Source of the DNA: Pseudomonas guariconensis
GTDB lineage: Bacteria; Pseudomonadota; Gammaproteobacteria; Pseudomonadales; Pseudomonadaceae
Direction: 5' to 3'
Length of the DNA: 64,000 bases
Assembly (NCBI RefSeq): GCF_024127895.1
Contig: NZ_JAMYBK010000003.1
Span: 62,001 to 126,000, forward strand
The translations under genes and the position numbers were made by a program. Below are positions 33,334-42,846 of this stretch, piece by piece. Below the pieces are notes generated by a model. That model worked only from the letters and a program-made list of their open reading frames with translations. It was not told the origin of the DNA and ran no database searches. Positions within the stretch are counted from its first letter, which is position 1; every line of letters starts with the position of its first letter.

Positions 33334-33885
33334 ATGGCCAGACACATCATCCATTACACCGGCCCGATCAACTCATCCACCTGCGGCAACCTGATCAACA
33401 CCTGTTCCCGTGCCCTGCAGCAGGGCGCCGAGGTGCTGCAGGTCAACATCGCCACCATGGGCGGGGAGTGCAGCTACGGTTTCACCCTGTACAACTTCCT
33501 GCGCTCGCTGCCGGTGCCGGTGCACACCCACAACCTGGGCACGGTGGAGTCCATGGGCAACATCCTGTTCCTGGCCGGCGAGCGCCGTACCGCCTGCGCC
33601 ATGAGCAAGTTCCTGTTCCATCCGTTCCACTGGACCCTGCATGGCTCGGTGGACCATGCCCGGATGGCCGAATACGCCATGAGCCTGGACTACGACCTGC
33701 AGCTCTACGCGCAGATCGTCGCCGAGCGCACCGAGGGCGCCACCGAGGTGCTCGACGTGCCCCGCTACCTGATGGCCTATCCGCGTATCCTCGGGGCCAA
33801 GGAAGCGTTGCAGAGCGGGATGATCCATGCCATCGACGAGATGCCGATCGCAGCGGATGCCTGCCAGTGGAGCGTGCATGCCTAG
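33334..33885 (+). CDS. ClpP-like (S14-type) serine peptidase homologue
   Basis: A 183-residue protein of the ClpP/crotonase fold. The strand IATMGGECSYGFTLYNFLRSL precedes a turn TVESMGNILFLAG, whose Ser is in the catalytic position, and FLFHPFHWTLHG supplies the His. The third residue expected near the end is Asp or Asn in the DYDLQLYAQIV region, not certain. It is shorter than the main ClpP and no ClpX-type partner is nearby, so it may be a separate protease of uncertain substrate. A gaggcacgc stretch precedes the ATG. Confidence 0.8.
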   Translation: MARHIIHYTGPINSSTCGNLINTCSRALQQGAEVLQVNIATMGGECSYGFTLYNFLRSLPVPVHTHNLGTVESMGNILFLAGERRTACAMSKFLFHPFHWTLHGSVDHARMAEYAMSLDYDLQLYAQIVAERTEGATEVLDVPRYLMAYPRILGAKEALQSGMIHAIDEMPIAADACQWSVHA

Positions 33886-34042
33886 GGGCCTCGGGAGTTC
33901 ATTCTCGGGCCGCGCCCATCGCATCCTGTGCCTTGGGCTCGCGAACTCGGAGTCGCTTGTGGGTTTTCTTGCCATGACGGCAGATGACGGTGGCGCGATG
34001 CCCTGAATGTCGTGCCCGATCCGCCACCGGCCGGATGAGCGG

Positions 34043-37000
34043 TCAGTAGGGCACCGAGCCGCTCAATGCCTCGATCGCCTCCACCAGTTCGTCATAACCC
34101 ACCGGCTTGTTCAGGTGGCGGTCGAAGCCAGATTGCCGCGACTTGTACTGGTCGGCGCTGGCGCCATAGCCGGTCAGGGCGATGGCTGGCGTGTAGCGCA
34201 GGTGGGCATGGCCGCGTAGCGCCTTGATCAGGGCGTGGCCGTCCATGCCCGGCATGCCGATGTCAGAGAGGATGATGTCGTAGCGCTCGCCCCCGGCGGC
34301 TTCCAGCGCCGCGCGTGGGTCGCTGTAGGCCTGCACGTCGGCGCTCTCCATTTCCAGCAACTGCTGCATCACCTCCAGCACCTCGATCGAGTCGTCCACC
34401 AGTAGCACCCGGATACCGCTCAAGCGGCCCTCGGCCTGCTGCTCGCCGGCCGGGGCACAGGCGGGTTGGTCGGCGTCGCACAACGGCAGGCACACGACGA
34501 AGGTGCAGCCCTTGCCGAGCCCCGCCGAGCTGGCCTGGACGCTGCCGCCATGGGCCTGCACCAGCTGGCGCACCAGCGAAAGGCCAATCCCCAGCCCCTC
34601 GCGGCTGTGGCCGACCGGTTGCGGGACCCCCTGGTTGAACAGGTCGAAGATGCACTCCAGGCTCTGCTCGCTCAGGCCGATGCCCTGGTCGATCACCTGC
34701 AGGCAGGCCTGCTCGCCCTGGCGGCCCAGCACCAGGCGGATGTCGCTGCCAGTGGGGCTGAACTTCAAGGCATTGTTGAGCAGGTTCCAGATGATTTGTT
34801 CCAGGCGCGTGCTGTCGCCCTCGATGAACAGCGCCTGGTCATCGGCCGGCATCTCCAGCACCACGTTGCAGGGGTGCTGTTCGCTGACCACCACCGCATG
34901 GATGCCCCGCAGGATGGCGCACAGGTCCACCGGCTCGGTCTTGAGCTTGAGCTTGCCGGTGCGGATGCGTGCCACGTCGAGCAGGTCGTCGATGATCCGC
35001 GCCTGGCTGGACACCGCGTCGCAGATGGTGCCAACCGCCTTGCTGGCGGCGCTGGTGTGCTTCACCGACGGCAGGCGGCGGAGGATCTCGGCGTTGAGCT
35101 GGATCAGGTTCAGCGGGTGCTTGAGCTCATGGGACATGATGGCGAAGAACTCGTCCTTCATGTGGCTGGTGTTCTGCGACTCGGCCAGTTGCTTGCTCTG
35201 CTCGTCGTGCAGGCGCTTGTGCCCGGTCAGGTCGCGGGCGATCTTGACGTAGCCGCGCAAGCTGCTGCCCTTGAGCAGGGAGATCTCGCCGCTGCAGTAG
35301 AACCGGCTGCCATCCTTGCGCACCTGCCAGCGCTCGTCCTGGCCGCGACCGTTGAGCCGGGCCGCGCGCAGCTCACGCTCCGGCACGCCCTCGCGGCGGT
35401 CCTGCTCGGTGAAGATCAATGCGTAGTGGCGGCCGATCACCTCGGCCTTGGCGTAGCCGAAGATCAGCGTCGCGCCGGTGTTCCAGTCGGTGACCAGGCC
35501 GTGCTCGTCGAGCAGGATGATGGCGAAGTCATGGGTGCTCTCGGCCACCAGGCGCATGCGTTCCTCGCCCAGGCGCAACCGCTCCTCGGCGGCGCGGCCC
35601 TTGCTGATGTCGATGAAGGTCAGCACCGTGCCGTCGATCTTCTGCTCGCTGGAGCGGTAGGGCAGCAGGCGTGCCAGGTACCAGCGCTGGTTCTCGCCGC
35701 CCACCTCGCGCTCGATGGTGGTCTCGCCCTGGGCCACGGCGCGGGCGTCGTCGGCCAGCTCCGGGTAGTCCAGGCGGTGGGTGATGTCGAGCAGGGAGCG
35801 GCCGGTGTCGACCGGCAGCATGTTGAAGATGTCGGTGGCGCGTGGGGTGAACCAGCGGATGTGCAGGTTGCGGTCGACGAACACCGTGGCGATGGCGGTG
35901 GAGGCGATCAGGTTGCTCAGGTAGTCGTTGACCTTGTCGGTTTCCTCGACCTTGTTCTTGAGTTCGTAGTTGACCGTCAGCAGCTCTTCGTTGATCGACT
36001 GCAGCTCTTCCTTGCTGGTCTCCAGCTCCTCGCTGGCCGAGCGCAACTCCTCGTTGATGGCTTGCATCTCTTCGTTGGAGGCGGTCAGCTCCTCGCTGGA
36101 GATCTCCGACTGCTCGATGGTTTCCTGCAATTGCAGGCGGGTGCGTTGCAGCTCGCGCTCCAGGTTGGCCAGGACCATGCTGTCGGTCTGGCGGATGCCG
36201 CTGGCCGGCAGCAGTGATGGGTCTGGCAGGCGCTCCTCGAAGACCACCAGCAGGTACTCGCTGGCACTGGGCTCGTCCTTGTGCGGCTGGACCACCACTT
36301 CCACCTGCAGCCTGCGCTCGCCCTCGACCAGCTCCACCGGCCGCGAGGTGACCGCCTGGGAGCCCTGGCGGGCCTGGAACAGCGTGCTGCGCAAGGCCAG
36401 GCGCAGGGGTGGCAGGACCAGGTTGAGCAGGTTGCGGCTGGGTTCGCCGCCTACCAGGTGCAGGAAACGGCCGACCCCTTCGCTCATGTGCAGGATGTTG
36501 CCGTCGCCGTCGACGATCAGGCTCGGAGGCGTGCGCCGGGCCAGGGCACGGTGGTGCACCTCGGCGTAGGACAGCTTGCGCCCGGGGCGGGCCTTGGTGC
36601 GGTTGTCCGGGATCGGTGCCTGCACCTCGGCGCCGGGCAACTCGCGCCCGGAGCGCCGGCTGGCGGGGTTGGTCGCACGGGCCCGGAAGATCCGGTTGCG
36701 CTTGTCCACCGGGGTGAACAGCTCGCCGGCCACGTCGGCCGACTCGGACGAACCGAGGAACAGGTAACCGCCAGGGCGCAGGGCGAAATGGAACATCTGC
36801 AGGATGTCGTGCTGCACCTCGCGGTCCAGGTAGATCAGCAGGTTGCGGCAGACCACCAGGTCGATCTGCGAGAAGGGCGGGTCGGACAGCAGGTTGTGGC
36901 GGGCGAACAGGACCTTCTCGCGGATTTCCTTGCGTACCCGGTAGTGCTGGTCTTCCTTGACGAAGAACTGGCGCAGCCGTGCCGGCGGCACGTCGGTGAC

Positions 37001-38185
37001 GATCGCCTCGGGGTAGCTGCCACTGCGGGCGAAGGTGATGGCGCGTTCGTCCAGGTCGGTGGCGAACACCTGCACTTTGGCCGCGCGCTGCTCCACGGCC
37101 AGTTGCTCGCAGACCAGCATGGCCAGGCTGTAGGCCTCTTCGCCGGTGGAGCAGCCAGCCGACCAGACGCGGATCTCGGCCGGGCCGTCGCCGCTTTCGC
37201 CGTCGCTGACCAGCTCGGGCAGCACATGGCGCTCCAGCGCCTCGAAGGCTTCGCGGTCGCGGAAGAAGTTGGTCACGCCGATCAGCATGTCGGCCAGCAG
37301 CGCCGCGGACTCCTCCGGGTGCTGCTCCAGGTAGCGGTAGTAGGCGGCAAGGTCGGCCTGGCCGGTGACGTGCAAGCGCCGCTCGAGGCGGCGCAGCACG
37401 GTGGCGCGCTTGTAGTGCTGGAAGTCGTGGCCGGTATTGGTGCGCAACAGCAGCAGGATCTCCTCCAGCAGCGGCTCGGCCTGACGCGCGTCGCCACGGC
37501 GGCTGCCCAGCGCCGGCGGCAGGGTGTCGTCCTCGATTTCCGGCAGCCGGACCTGGCGGGCGTTGTGCCACAGTTCCATGAGCTTCTGTGGCATGTCGGC
37601 CACCGGCAGCACCAGGTCGACCATGCCGGTCTCCAGCGCCGCGCGGGGCATGCCATCGTACTGGGCATCGTCCGGCGCCTGCACCAGGGTCACGCCGCCT
37701 TGCTCCTTGATCCGCGACAGGCCCACCGCGCCATCGGCACCGGTGCCCGAAAGCACCACGCAGAAGGCGTGGTCCTTGTGCACGTCGGCCAGGTCGCGGA
37801 AGAACAGGTCGATGGCCACATGGTCGCCACGTCGGCGGTTGGCCGGGCTGACCCGCAGGTAGCCGTCGTTGGTGGACAGGCGGTTGGCCGGGGAAATCAC
37901 ATAGACATGGTTGCGCTCGATGGGCACCGGCTCGCTGACCTGGCGCACCGGCATGGCGGTGGTTTCCTGGATGATGCGGTCGGCCACGCTCTGGTGGTCG
38001 GGAGACAGGTGCAGCACCACGACGAAGGCCATGCCGCAGTCGGCAGGCATCTGCCGGAAGAAGGTGCAGATGGCCTCGAGGCCACCTGCCGAGGCGCCGA
38101 TGCCAACCACCGGGAAGTCCAGGTGGCTGGGGCTCAGCGCTGGGTTCTGCGGGGCGGCTGGGGACTGCTTGGAGGACGACTTCAT
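34043..38185 (-). CDS. CheB-CheR-PAS hybrid histidine kinase with C-terminal receiver
   Basis: A 1380-residue protein. Order: CheB methylesterase (catalytic Ser in GIGASAGG at about 27, His in LHLSPDH, Asp in SGTGADGA at about 150), then CheR methyltransferase with its N-terminal helices and SAM site VWSAGCSTGEEA at about 342. A long Glu/Ser-rich coiled coil at about 650-740 follows, then two PAS domains at about 770 and 890, HisKA with phosphoacceptor His in MSHELKHPLN at about 1017, HATPase_c, and a receiver with Asp in LSDIGMPG at about 1307. Such proteins couple methylation-type sensing to phosphorelay. No chemoreceptor or output partner is adjacent. Start ATG 38185 with aaggctcc upstream. 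Confidence 0.93.
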   Translation of the reverse strand: MKSSSKQSPAAPQNPALSPSHLDFPVVGIGASAGGLEAICTFFRQMPADCGMAFVVVLHLSPDHQSVADRIIQETTAMPVRQVSEPVPIERNHVYVISPANRLSTNDGYLRVSPANRRRGDHVAIDLFFRDLADVHKDHAFCVVLSGTGADGAVGLSRIKEQGGVTLVQAPDDAQYDGMPRAALETGMVDLVLPVADMPQKLMELWHNARQVRLPEIEDDTLPPALGSRRGDARQAEPLLEEILLLLRTNTGHDFQHYKRATVLRRLERRLHVTGQADLAAYYRYLEQHPEESAALLADMLIGVTNFFRDREAFEALERHVLPELVSDGESGDGPAEIRVWSAGCSTGEEAYSLAMLVCEQLAVEQRAAKVQVFATDLDERAITFARSGSYPEAIVTDVPPARLRQFFVKEDQHYRVRKEIREKVLFARHNLLSDPPFSQIDLVVCRNLLIYLDREVQHDILQMFHFALRPGGYLFLGSSESADVAGELFTPVDKRNRIFRARATNPASRRSGRELPGAEVQAPIPDNRTKARPGRKLSYAEVHHRALARRTPPSLIVDGDGNILHMSEGVGRFLHLVGGEPSRNLLNLVLPPLRLALRSTLFQARQGSQAVTSRPVELVEGERRLQVEVVVQPHKDEPSASEYLLVVFEERLPDPSLLPASGIRQTDSMVLANLERELQRTRLQLQETIEQSEISSEELTASNEEMQAINEELRSASEELETSKEELQSINEELLTVNYELKNKVEETDKVNDYLSNLIASTAIATVFVDRNLHIRWFTPRATDIFNMLPVDTGRSLLDITHRLDYPELADDARAVAQGETTIEREVGGENQRWYLARLLPYRSSEQKIDGTVLTFIDISKGRAAEERLRLGEERMRLVAESTHDFAIILLDEHGLVTDWNTGATLIFGYAKAEVIGRHYALIFTEQDRREGVPERELRAARLNGRGQDERWQVRKDGSRFYCSGEISLLKGSSLRGYVKIARDLTGHKRLHDEQSKQLAESQNTSHMKDEFFAIMSHELKHPLNLIQLNAEILRRLPSVKHTSAASKAVGTICDAVSSQARIIDDLLDVARIRTGKLKLKTEPVDLCAILRGIHAVVVSEQHPCNVVLEMPADDQALFIEGDSTRLEQIIWNLLNNALKFSPTGSDIRLVLGRQGEQACLQVIDQGIGLSEQSLECIFDLFNQGVPQPVGHSREGLGIGLSLVRQLVQAHGGSVQASSAGLGKGCTFVVCLPLCDADQPACAPAGEQQAEGRLSGIRVLLVDDSIEVLEVMQQLLEMESADVQAYSDPRAALEAAGGERYDIILSDIGMPGMDGHALIKALRGHAHLRYTPAIALTGYGASADQYKSRQSGFDRHLNKPVGYDELVEAIEALSGSVPY

Positions 38186-38271
38186 GGAACGGAGCCTTGT
38201 ACAGACCTGAAGGTTCGGCCCTTGGAAGCATCGCCGGGCGTGTGATGCGCGATTATAGGCCGCCCTTCGGC

Positions 38272-38529
38272 TCAGCGGCGAGCGATCGCCGGTGAACGCG
38301 CGCCAAAGCTCTGGTCGATCAGCGCCAGGTGCTCCAGGGCCTCCTCGTAGCGTTCGGCGGCCTTGCGCCGCAGCGACTGGTAGTGGTCGAAGCGACCGGC
38401 ATCCAGGCCGGGGCGCTCGAGCAGGGCGAAGGCCGCGTGGTCGAGCTGGTAGGCCTGGGCGAACAGGCGCTGGTTCTGCTCCAGGGCGAGCTGGCGGCAG
38501 GCCTGGCGGGTGGCGTGGGTCGGTGTCAT
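38272..38529 (-). CDS. Small helical protein of unknown function
   Basis: An 85-residue protein rich in Ala, Arg and Gln with three predicted helices (ATRQACRQLALEQNQRLFAQ, FDHYQSLRRKAAERYEEALE, then LALIDQSFGARSP). No signal peptide or known motif. The ATG at 38529 has aggaag seven bases upstream. It lies 86 bases before the large kinase gene on the same strand and may be cotranscribed with it. Confidence 0.7.
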   Translation of the reverse strand: MTPTHATRQACRQLALEQNQRLFAQAYQLDHAAFALLERPGLDAGRFDHYQSLRRKAAERYEEALEHLALIDQSFGARSPAIARR

Positions 38530-38816
38530 GACGGTCTTCCTGGTGTTGGGGGAACGGCATCCTGAGGTGTGACAGCGGCTGGGGCGGGGAAGTGCGAAAA
38601 AACTGCGGGCAAGCCATTCGGGGCCGCTGCGCGCCCCATCGCCGGCAAGCGTCCCTGCGCCAGACGCTGGCGCACAAGCTTTTGGCCAAGCGGGCGTTTG
38701 GCGCCACTCGTCAGCCCTGGGCCATGTCGATTGAGCAGAGGCCGCCAGCGCCGGTTCGGAAGTACTGCATGGCGCAATTCCGTGCCAAGCCAATTCCACT
38801 AGCAAGGAGAAACGAC
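38530..38816. other. Divergent gap before the KGG gene
   Basis: A 287-base gap with a perfect 7-bp hairpin (gcgccag at 38657-38663 and ctggcgc at 38667-38673) and a second GC-rich stem around 38620. It holds promoters for the small helical gene and the KGG gene; I could not pick out individual elements. Confidence 0.4.
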
Positions 38817-39026
38817 ATGGCGCGTGACCAAGAGCGATCCGGCCAACGTGGCGGCACCAAGGAAACCAACCCGGGCAATTTCGCCAACGACCGCGAAAAA
38901 GCCTCCCGCGCCGGCCACAAAGGCGGCCAGAACTCCGGGGGCAACTTCGCCAATGACCGTGAGCGCGCTTCCGAGGCCGGCCGCAAGGGTGGCCAGCACA
39001 GCCACGGCGGCGGCCACAACCGGTGA
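38817..39026 (+). CDS. KGG-repeat stress protein
   Basis: A 69-residue Gly/Asn/Arg-rich protein with two copies of the KGG (con-10/YciG) repeat: NPGNFANDREKASRAGHKGG and GGNFANDRERASEAGRKGG, and a His-rich end (HSHGGGHNR). Such proteins are small, hydrophilic, and usually induced in stationary phase or osmotic stress. The ATG follows aaggagaaacgac, a strong ribosome site. Role in the cell unknown. Confidence 0.88.
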   Translation: MARDQERSGQRGGTKETNPGNFANDREKASRAGHKGGQNSGGNFANDRERASEAGRKGGQHSHGGGHNR

Positions 39027-39227
39027 AGGCCTGCGTTCGCTGAGGCCCGGCGCTGAACCGGCCGGGCAGCGATCCGGGGTGGTGGCCAGGGGCCGCCGCC
39101 CCGGATCGATCCATACCCTCCTGGCACAGGGATGCAGGCCGCGGCGAGGGTTTCAGCCCACTCATTCACATTGTTCGACAATCTTTTGAATCTTCACGGA
39201 AAACCCCGATCAATCAGGAAGTCATCC

Positions 39228-39578
39228 ATGGAGAAGAGGAGGGCCCCTACGATGCCAACCCCACAGCTGTACATCATCGACTATCGACTGCATGGCGAGC
39301 AGCGCAGCTTCATCATTCGCCTGGAACGCATGGACAACGCCGAGGCCTGGCATTGGGCCAGCTGTGATGCCGGGGTCGGGATCATTCCGAAATTCGGGCG
39401 GGAGCGGATCAGGAAAGTGAGCCGGCCGATGGCCGAGCGCTACGGGATCACCGAGGTGAGTTGGCGCTTGTCGGGCAGCGGGGCGCAGTTCGTGCCGAAG
39501 TCCGGGCCCGGGGTGGCGGCAGCCTTGCCGGGCGATTCGCCGTTGCCAGGGGAGGGGGAAGCTGCGGTCATTGCCTGA
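39228..39578 (+). CDS. Conserved Pseudomonas small protein (DUF6555-like)
   Basis: A protein of about 116 residues whose core is QLYIIDYRLHGEQRSFIIRL, ERMDNAEAWHWASCDAGVGI and GRERIRKVSRPMAERYGITE. That core is conserved in Pseudomonas in my recollection and fits the DUF6555 type. ATG 39228 has aggaag upstream; ATG 39252 with gaggagg is a close rival. The C-terminal 30 residues are low-complexity (Pro/Gly/Ala). No membrane or signal region. Confidence 0.7.
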   Translation: MEKRRAPTMPTPQLYIIDYRLHGEQRSFIIRLERMDNAEAWHWASCDAGVGIIPKFGRERIRKVSRPMAERYGITEVSWRLSGSGAQFVPKSGPGVAAALPGDSPLPGEGEAAVIA

Positions 39579-39767
39579 TCGTCGATTGTCTTGTTTGTCT
39601 GTACCAGCCCTATCCTCCCACAGGTACTCCATCGCGTCTGAGGGCAGTGGGAAACCTGTGGAAGCCGGCGCGAAGCGGCCGCAAAACTGGCAGCAAGGCT
39701 TGCCCGAGAAGGGGCCACCCCCCGCATAATGGCGGCTGCCTTCTCTAATCCGGTTCAGGGAGAACAC

Positions 39768-40643
39768 ATGCTGGCTTCGCTGTTCGCCGTCCTGGCGCCT
39801 GTCTTCATCGTCGCCGGCATCGGCTATGCCTGGGCCCGCCGCGGGCTCGACTACCCGACCGAGTTCATCGCCGGGATCGTCATGACGGTCGGCACTCCGT
39901 CCCTGGTGCTGTCGACCCTGAGCCGCACCGACCTCGACCCGACGGCTTTCGCCAGCATGGCCCTGGGCTGCGTGCTGTGCATGCTCGGCATGGCCCTGGC
40001 CGGCCTGTTGGTCTGCCGTGCGTCGGGCCAGCACTGGCGAGTGCTGCTGCCGGCCTTCATGTTCCCCAACACCGGCAACATGGGGCTGCCGATCAGCCTG
40101 TATGCCTTCGGCGAACACGGGCTGGCCCTGGCCGTGGCGTTCTTCCTGACCCTGTCGATCTTCCAGTTCACCGTGGGCCTGGCCATGTCCGGCAGCGCTG
40201 CGTCGTTCAAGGCGTTGCTGCGCAACCCGATCGTGATCAGCCTGGTCGGGGCCATGCCGATCATCTTCCTCGACCTGGAGCTGCCGCGCTGGCTGGCCAA
40301 CACCGTCGACCTGCTGGGCGGCATGACCATCCCGCTGATGCTGCTGACCCTGGGCGTGTCACTGGCCAGCATCCGCCTGCGCCATGTAGGCAACGGCCTG
40401 CTGCTCGGCGGGCTGCGCATCGTGCTGGGGGCGGCGGTGGGTTGGGGCGTGGGCGCGGCGCTCGGCCTGGAGCCGCTGGAGCGGGCGGTGCTGGTGGTGC
40501 AGTCGTCGATGCCGGTGGCGGTGTTCAACTACCTGCTGGCGGTGCGGGCGAACCGTTCGCCGGAGCAGGTGGCCAACCTGGTGATGTGCTCGACGGTGCT
40601 GTCGTTCGCCTGGTTGCCGGCAGTGCTGGCCTGGTGGTTGTAG
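39768..40643 (+). CDS. AEC-family (auxin-efflux-carrier type) permease
   Basis: A 291-residue membrane protein with about ten helices split in two halves. Family signs are FIVAGIGYAWARRGLDYPTEF near the start, FMFPNTGNMGLPISLYAFG in the first discontinuous helix region, and SSMPVAVFNYLLAVRANR in the second half. Substrates of bacterial AEC proteins include malate and other organic acids; here it is unknown. The ATG at 39768 has cagggag before it, rather than the longer frame from 39729. Confidence 0.9.
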   Translation: MLASLFAVLAPVFIVAGIGYAWARRGLDYPTEFIAGIVMTVGTPSLVLSTLSRTDLDPTAFASMALGCVLCMLGMALAGLLVCRASGQHWRVLLPAFMFPNTGNMGLPISLYAFGEHGLALAVAFFLTLSIFQFTVGLAMSGSAASFKALLRNPIVISLVGAMPIIFLDLELPRWLANTVDLLGGMTIPLMLLTLGVSLASIRLRHVGNGLLLGGLRIVLGAAVGWGVGAALGLEPLERAVLVVQSSMPVAVFNYLLAVRANRSPEQVANLVMCSTVLSFAWLPAVLAWWL

Positions 40644-40672
40644 ACGCAGGGCGGGCCCTGCGCCTCGGATGG

Positions 40673-41305
40673 CTACTTGCCGAACAGCCGCTCGTGCACC
40701 CAGCCCTTGTTGGTCAGGACCATGGCACGGGTTTCCTTCAGCGGCGTCTGGGCGCTGGCGACGATCTTGTCCAGGCCCGAGATGCCGGCCTTGACGTTGT
40801 CATCGCCGGCCCACGCGGGCAGGTCGGTGACCTTGTAGGCGTAGGTCACGCGGGAGATCTGCTGGCCCATCATCTCGCCCGGCTCGCTGAACCGCTCGAT
40901 GGCGGTGACCTGGGCCTTGCCGAAGCACAGGCCGCCAGAGGTGGTGCCGTTCATCCTCTGCTGCGCATCGGCCTTGTAGTACTTGCGGCCTTCGTCGGTC
41001 AGGTCGTAGGCGTAGTAGATGTCGGTGCGGGCCGGCTGCCACAGGCGCTCGGGCACTTGCGTGCGGGAGATCTCCTTTTCGCTGACCACGCCGACCTGGG
41101 CCAGGGCATGCAGCGCCTTGTTGGTGCCGTTGAGGTCGAAGTCGCGGGTCTTGGTCGGGAACGAGGTGATCACGAAGCAGCGGGGGTACTGGGTGTCGAG
41201 GTAGGCCTGGGCGGCCTTCTGGAAATTGGCCTCGCTGGCATCCTTGGTATCCGAGCAGCCGGCCAAGGTGGCCAGCAGTGCCAGCGGTACGATCTTCCTG
41301 TGCAT
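40673..41305 (-). CDS. Lipoprotein of unknown function
   Basis: A 210-residue protein with a lipoprotein signal (MHRKIVPLALLATLAGCSDT, lipobox LAGC, Cys at 17). The mature domain contains ISRTQVPERLWQPARTDIYYAYDLTDEGRKYY and GGLCFGKAQVTAIERF, a mixed alpha/beta pattern with an internal Cys. Position +2 after the Cys is Ser, not Asp, favouring the outer membrane. It is single-gene, convergent with the AEC permease. Family not identified. Confidence 0.85.
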   Translation of the reverse strand: MHRKIVPLALLATLAGCSDTKDASEANFQKAAQAYLDTQYPRCFVITSFPTKTRDFDLNGTNKALHALAQVGVVSEKEISRTQVPERLWQPARTDIYYAYDLTDEGRKYYKADAQQRMNGTTSGGLCFGKAQVTAIERFSEPGEMMGQQISRVTYAYKVTDLPAWAGDDNVKAGISGLDKIVASAQTPLKETRAMVLTNKGWVHERLFGK

Positions 41306-41426
41306 GGTAAAGCGTCCTTGATTGCGAAGGTAAGGCTCCGGCGTGGCCGGCGGGCAGAATTAGAACCCGCGGGCCAGAGGGTGCGCAATCATGGCAGGAC
41401 GGCATCTGCGCAATCGGCGGGCCCCA

Positions 41427-42758
41427 TCACTGATGGGGCACATCCCGCGTGCGCAGCTTCTGCGGCAGGGCGAACAGCACCAGGGCGACGGTGACCAGGC
41501 AGGTCAGGGCGATCAGGTACAGCGCCGGGGTGGTACTGCCGGTCAGGTCGCGGATGCGCCCCACCAGCACCGGGCTGACGATGCCGCCCAACTGGCCAAG
41601 GGTGTTGATCAGGGCGATACCACCGGCAGCCCCGGCGCCAGCGCCGGCCAGCAGTTTCGGCGGCAGCGCCCAGAAGCTCGGGATCGAGGCCACCACGCCA
41701 GCCCCGAGCAGGCCCAGGGAGAGGATCAGCAGCGGCGTGTTGTCATCGAACAGCCCGGCGCAGAGGAAACCCAGCGCCCCGAGGGCGCCCAGCCCGGCGG
41801 TGAACCAGCGGCGTTCGCCGGTGGCGTCCGACAGCCTGCCGCAGATCACCATGGCAATGGCGCCGCAGATATAGGGCACCGCGGTGAGCAGGCCGATCAT
41901 CGACGGGTTCTCGGTACCCGCGCTGCGGATCAGCTGTGGTGCCCAGAAGTTCAGGCCATAGGAGGCGATCTGGATCAGGAAGTAGATCAGCCCCAAGGTC
42001 AGGAAGCCGGGAATACGGATCGCTTGCAGCAGCGAGCCCTGGCCGTGGGCGGCCTGGGGCGGGTCGATGCGCGAGAGCAGCAGTTGTTTCTCCCGGGCGT
42101 CCAGCCAGCCGGCATCCTCGACACGGTCCTTGAGCAGGGTCAGCACCAGCAGGCCGAGGCCGACGCAGGGCAGGCCGCCGAGCAGGAACAGCCAGTGCCA
42201 GCCGCGGATCTGCATCACCCCGTCGAGGTGGTCGAGCACGAGCCCCGAGAAGGGGGCGCCGAACAACCCGGCGAAGGCCGAGGCGAGAAACAGCAGCGAG
42301 GTGATGCGGCCCCGGTAGTGACGCGGGAACCACAGGGTCAGGTAGTACAGCACGCCCGGCGCGAAGCCGGCTTCCATGGCGCCGATGATGAAGCGCAGGG
42401 CATAGAACTGCCACTCGCTGGTGACGAACACCATGGCCGCGGTGGCCAGGCCCCAGGAGATCATGATGCGGGCGATCCAGCGGCGCGCGCCGACCTTGTA
42501 CAGCATCAGGTTGCTGGGCACCTCGAACAGCACATAGCCGACCACGAACAGGCTGGCGCCCAGGCCGTAGGCGGTATCGCTGAAGCCAAGGTCGGTTTGC
42601 AACTGGAACTTGGCGAAGCTGATGTTGATGCGGTCGAAGAAGGCGAACAGGTAGCAGACCATGATCAGCGGCATCAGCCGCCAGGCGACCTTGCGCACCA
42701 GGGCTTTTTCGCTGTCGGCGCCATCGCTGGCGCCCAGTTGCAGGGCGGAAAGACTCAT
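41427..42758 (-). CDS. MFS transporter of the anion:cation symporter family
   Basis: A 443-residue carrier with 12 helices. It shows the ACS signature VCYLFAFFDRINISFAKFQL in helix 1 and SLFVVGYVLFEVPSNLMLYKVGARRWIARIMISWG in the helix 2-3 region. ACS carriers import organic acids such as hexuronates, tartrate or phthalate together with protons. As the last gene of the lyase block, it probably imports the dicarboxylic acid that the CoA-transferase and lyase use. It starts 88 bases after the lyase stop. Confidence 0.9.
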   Translation of the reverse strand: MSLSALQLGASDGADSEKALVRKVAWRLMPLIMVCYLFAFFDRINISFAKFQLQTDLGFSDTAYGLGASLFVVGYVLFEVPSNLMLYKVGARRWIARIMISWGLATAAMVFVTSEWQFYALRFIIGAMEAGFAPGVLYYLTLWFPRHYRGRITSLLFLASAFAGLFGAPFSGLVLDHLDGVMQIRGWHWLFLLGGLPCVGLGLLVLTLLKDRVEDAGWLDAREKQLLLSRIDPPQAAHGQGSLLQAIRIPGFLTLGLIYFLIQIASYGLNFWAPQLIRSAGTENPSMIGLLTAVPYICGAIAMVICGRLSDATGERRWFTAGLGALGALGFLCAGLFDDNTPLLILSLGLLGAGVVASIPSFWALPPKLLAGAGAGAAGGIALINTLGQLGGIVSPVLVGRIRDLTGSTTPALYLIALTCLVTVALVLFALPQKLRTRDVPHQ

Positions 42759-42846
42759 CGTTCATTCTCCAGTCGGCCGCACTACAGGCGGCCCTGTTGT
42801 TCTTGTTGTCTGGTGGGGGCCGGGGGCCCCCGGATGGCGCGGTGTT

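Noticed and set aside
36281-38245. A 654-codon open frame opposite the CheB-CheR kinase gene, and similar long antisense frames (4101-5765, 12925-14916, 41391-43013)
   Set aside because: They mirror well-supported genes in GC-rich DNA, have no ribosome site or recognisable domain, and their composition (Gly/Gln/Val/His-rich) is that of reverse-frame shadows.
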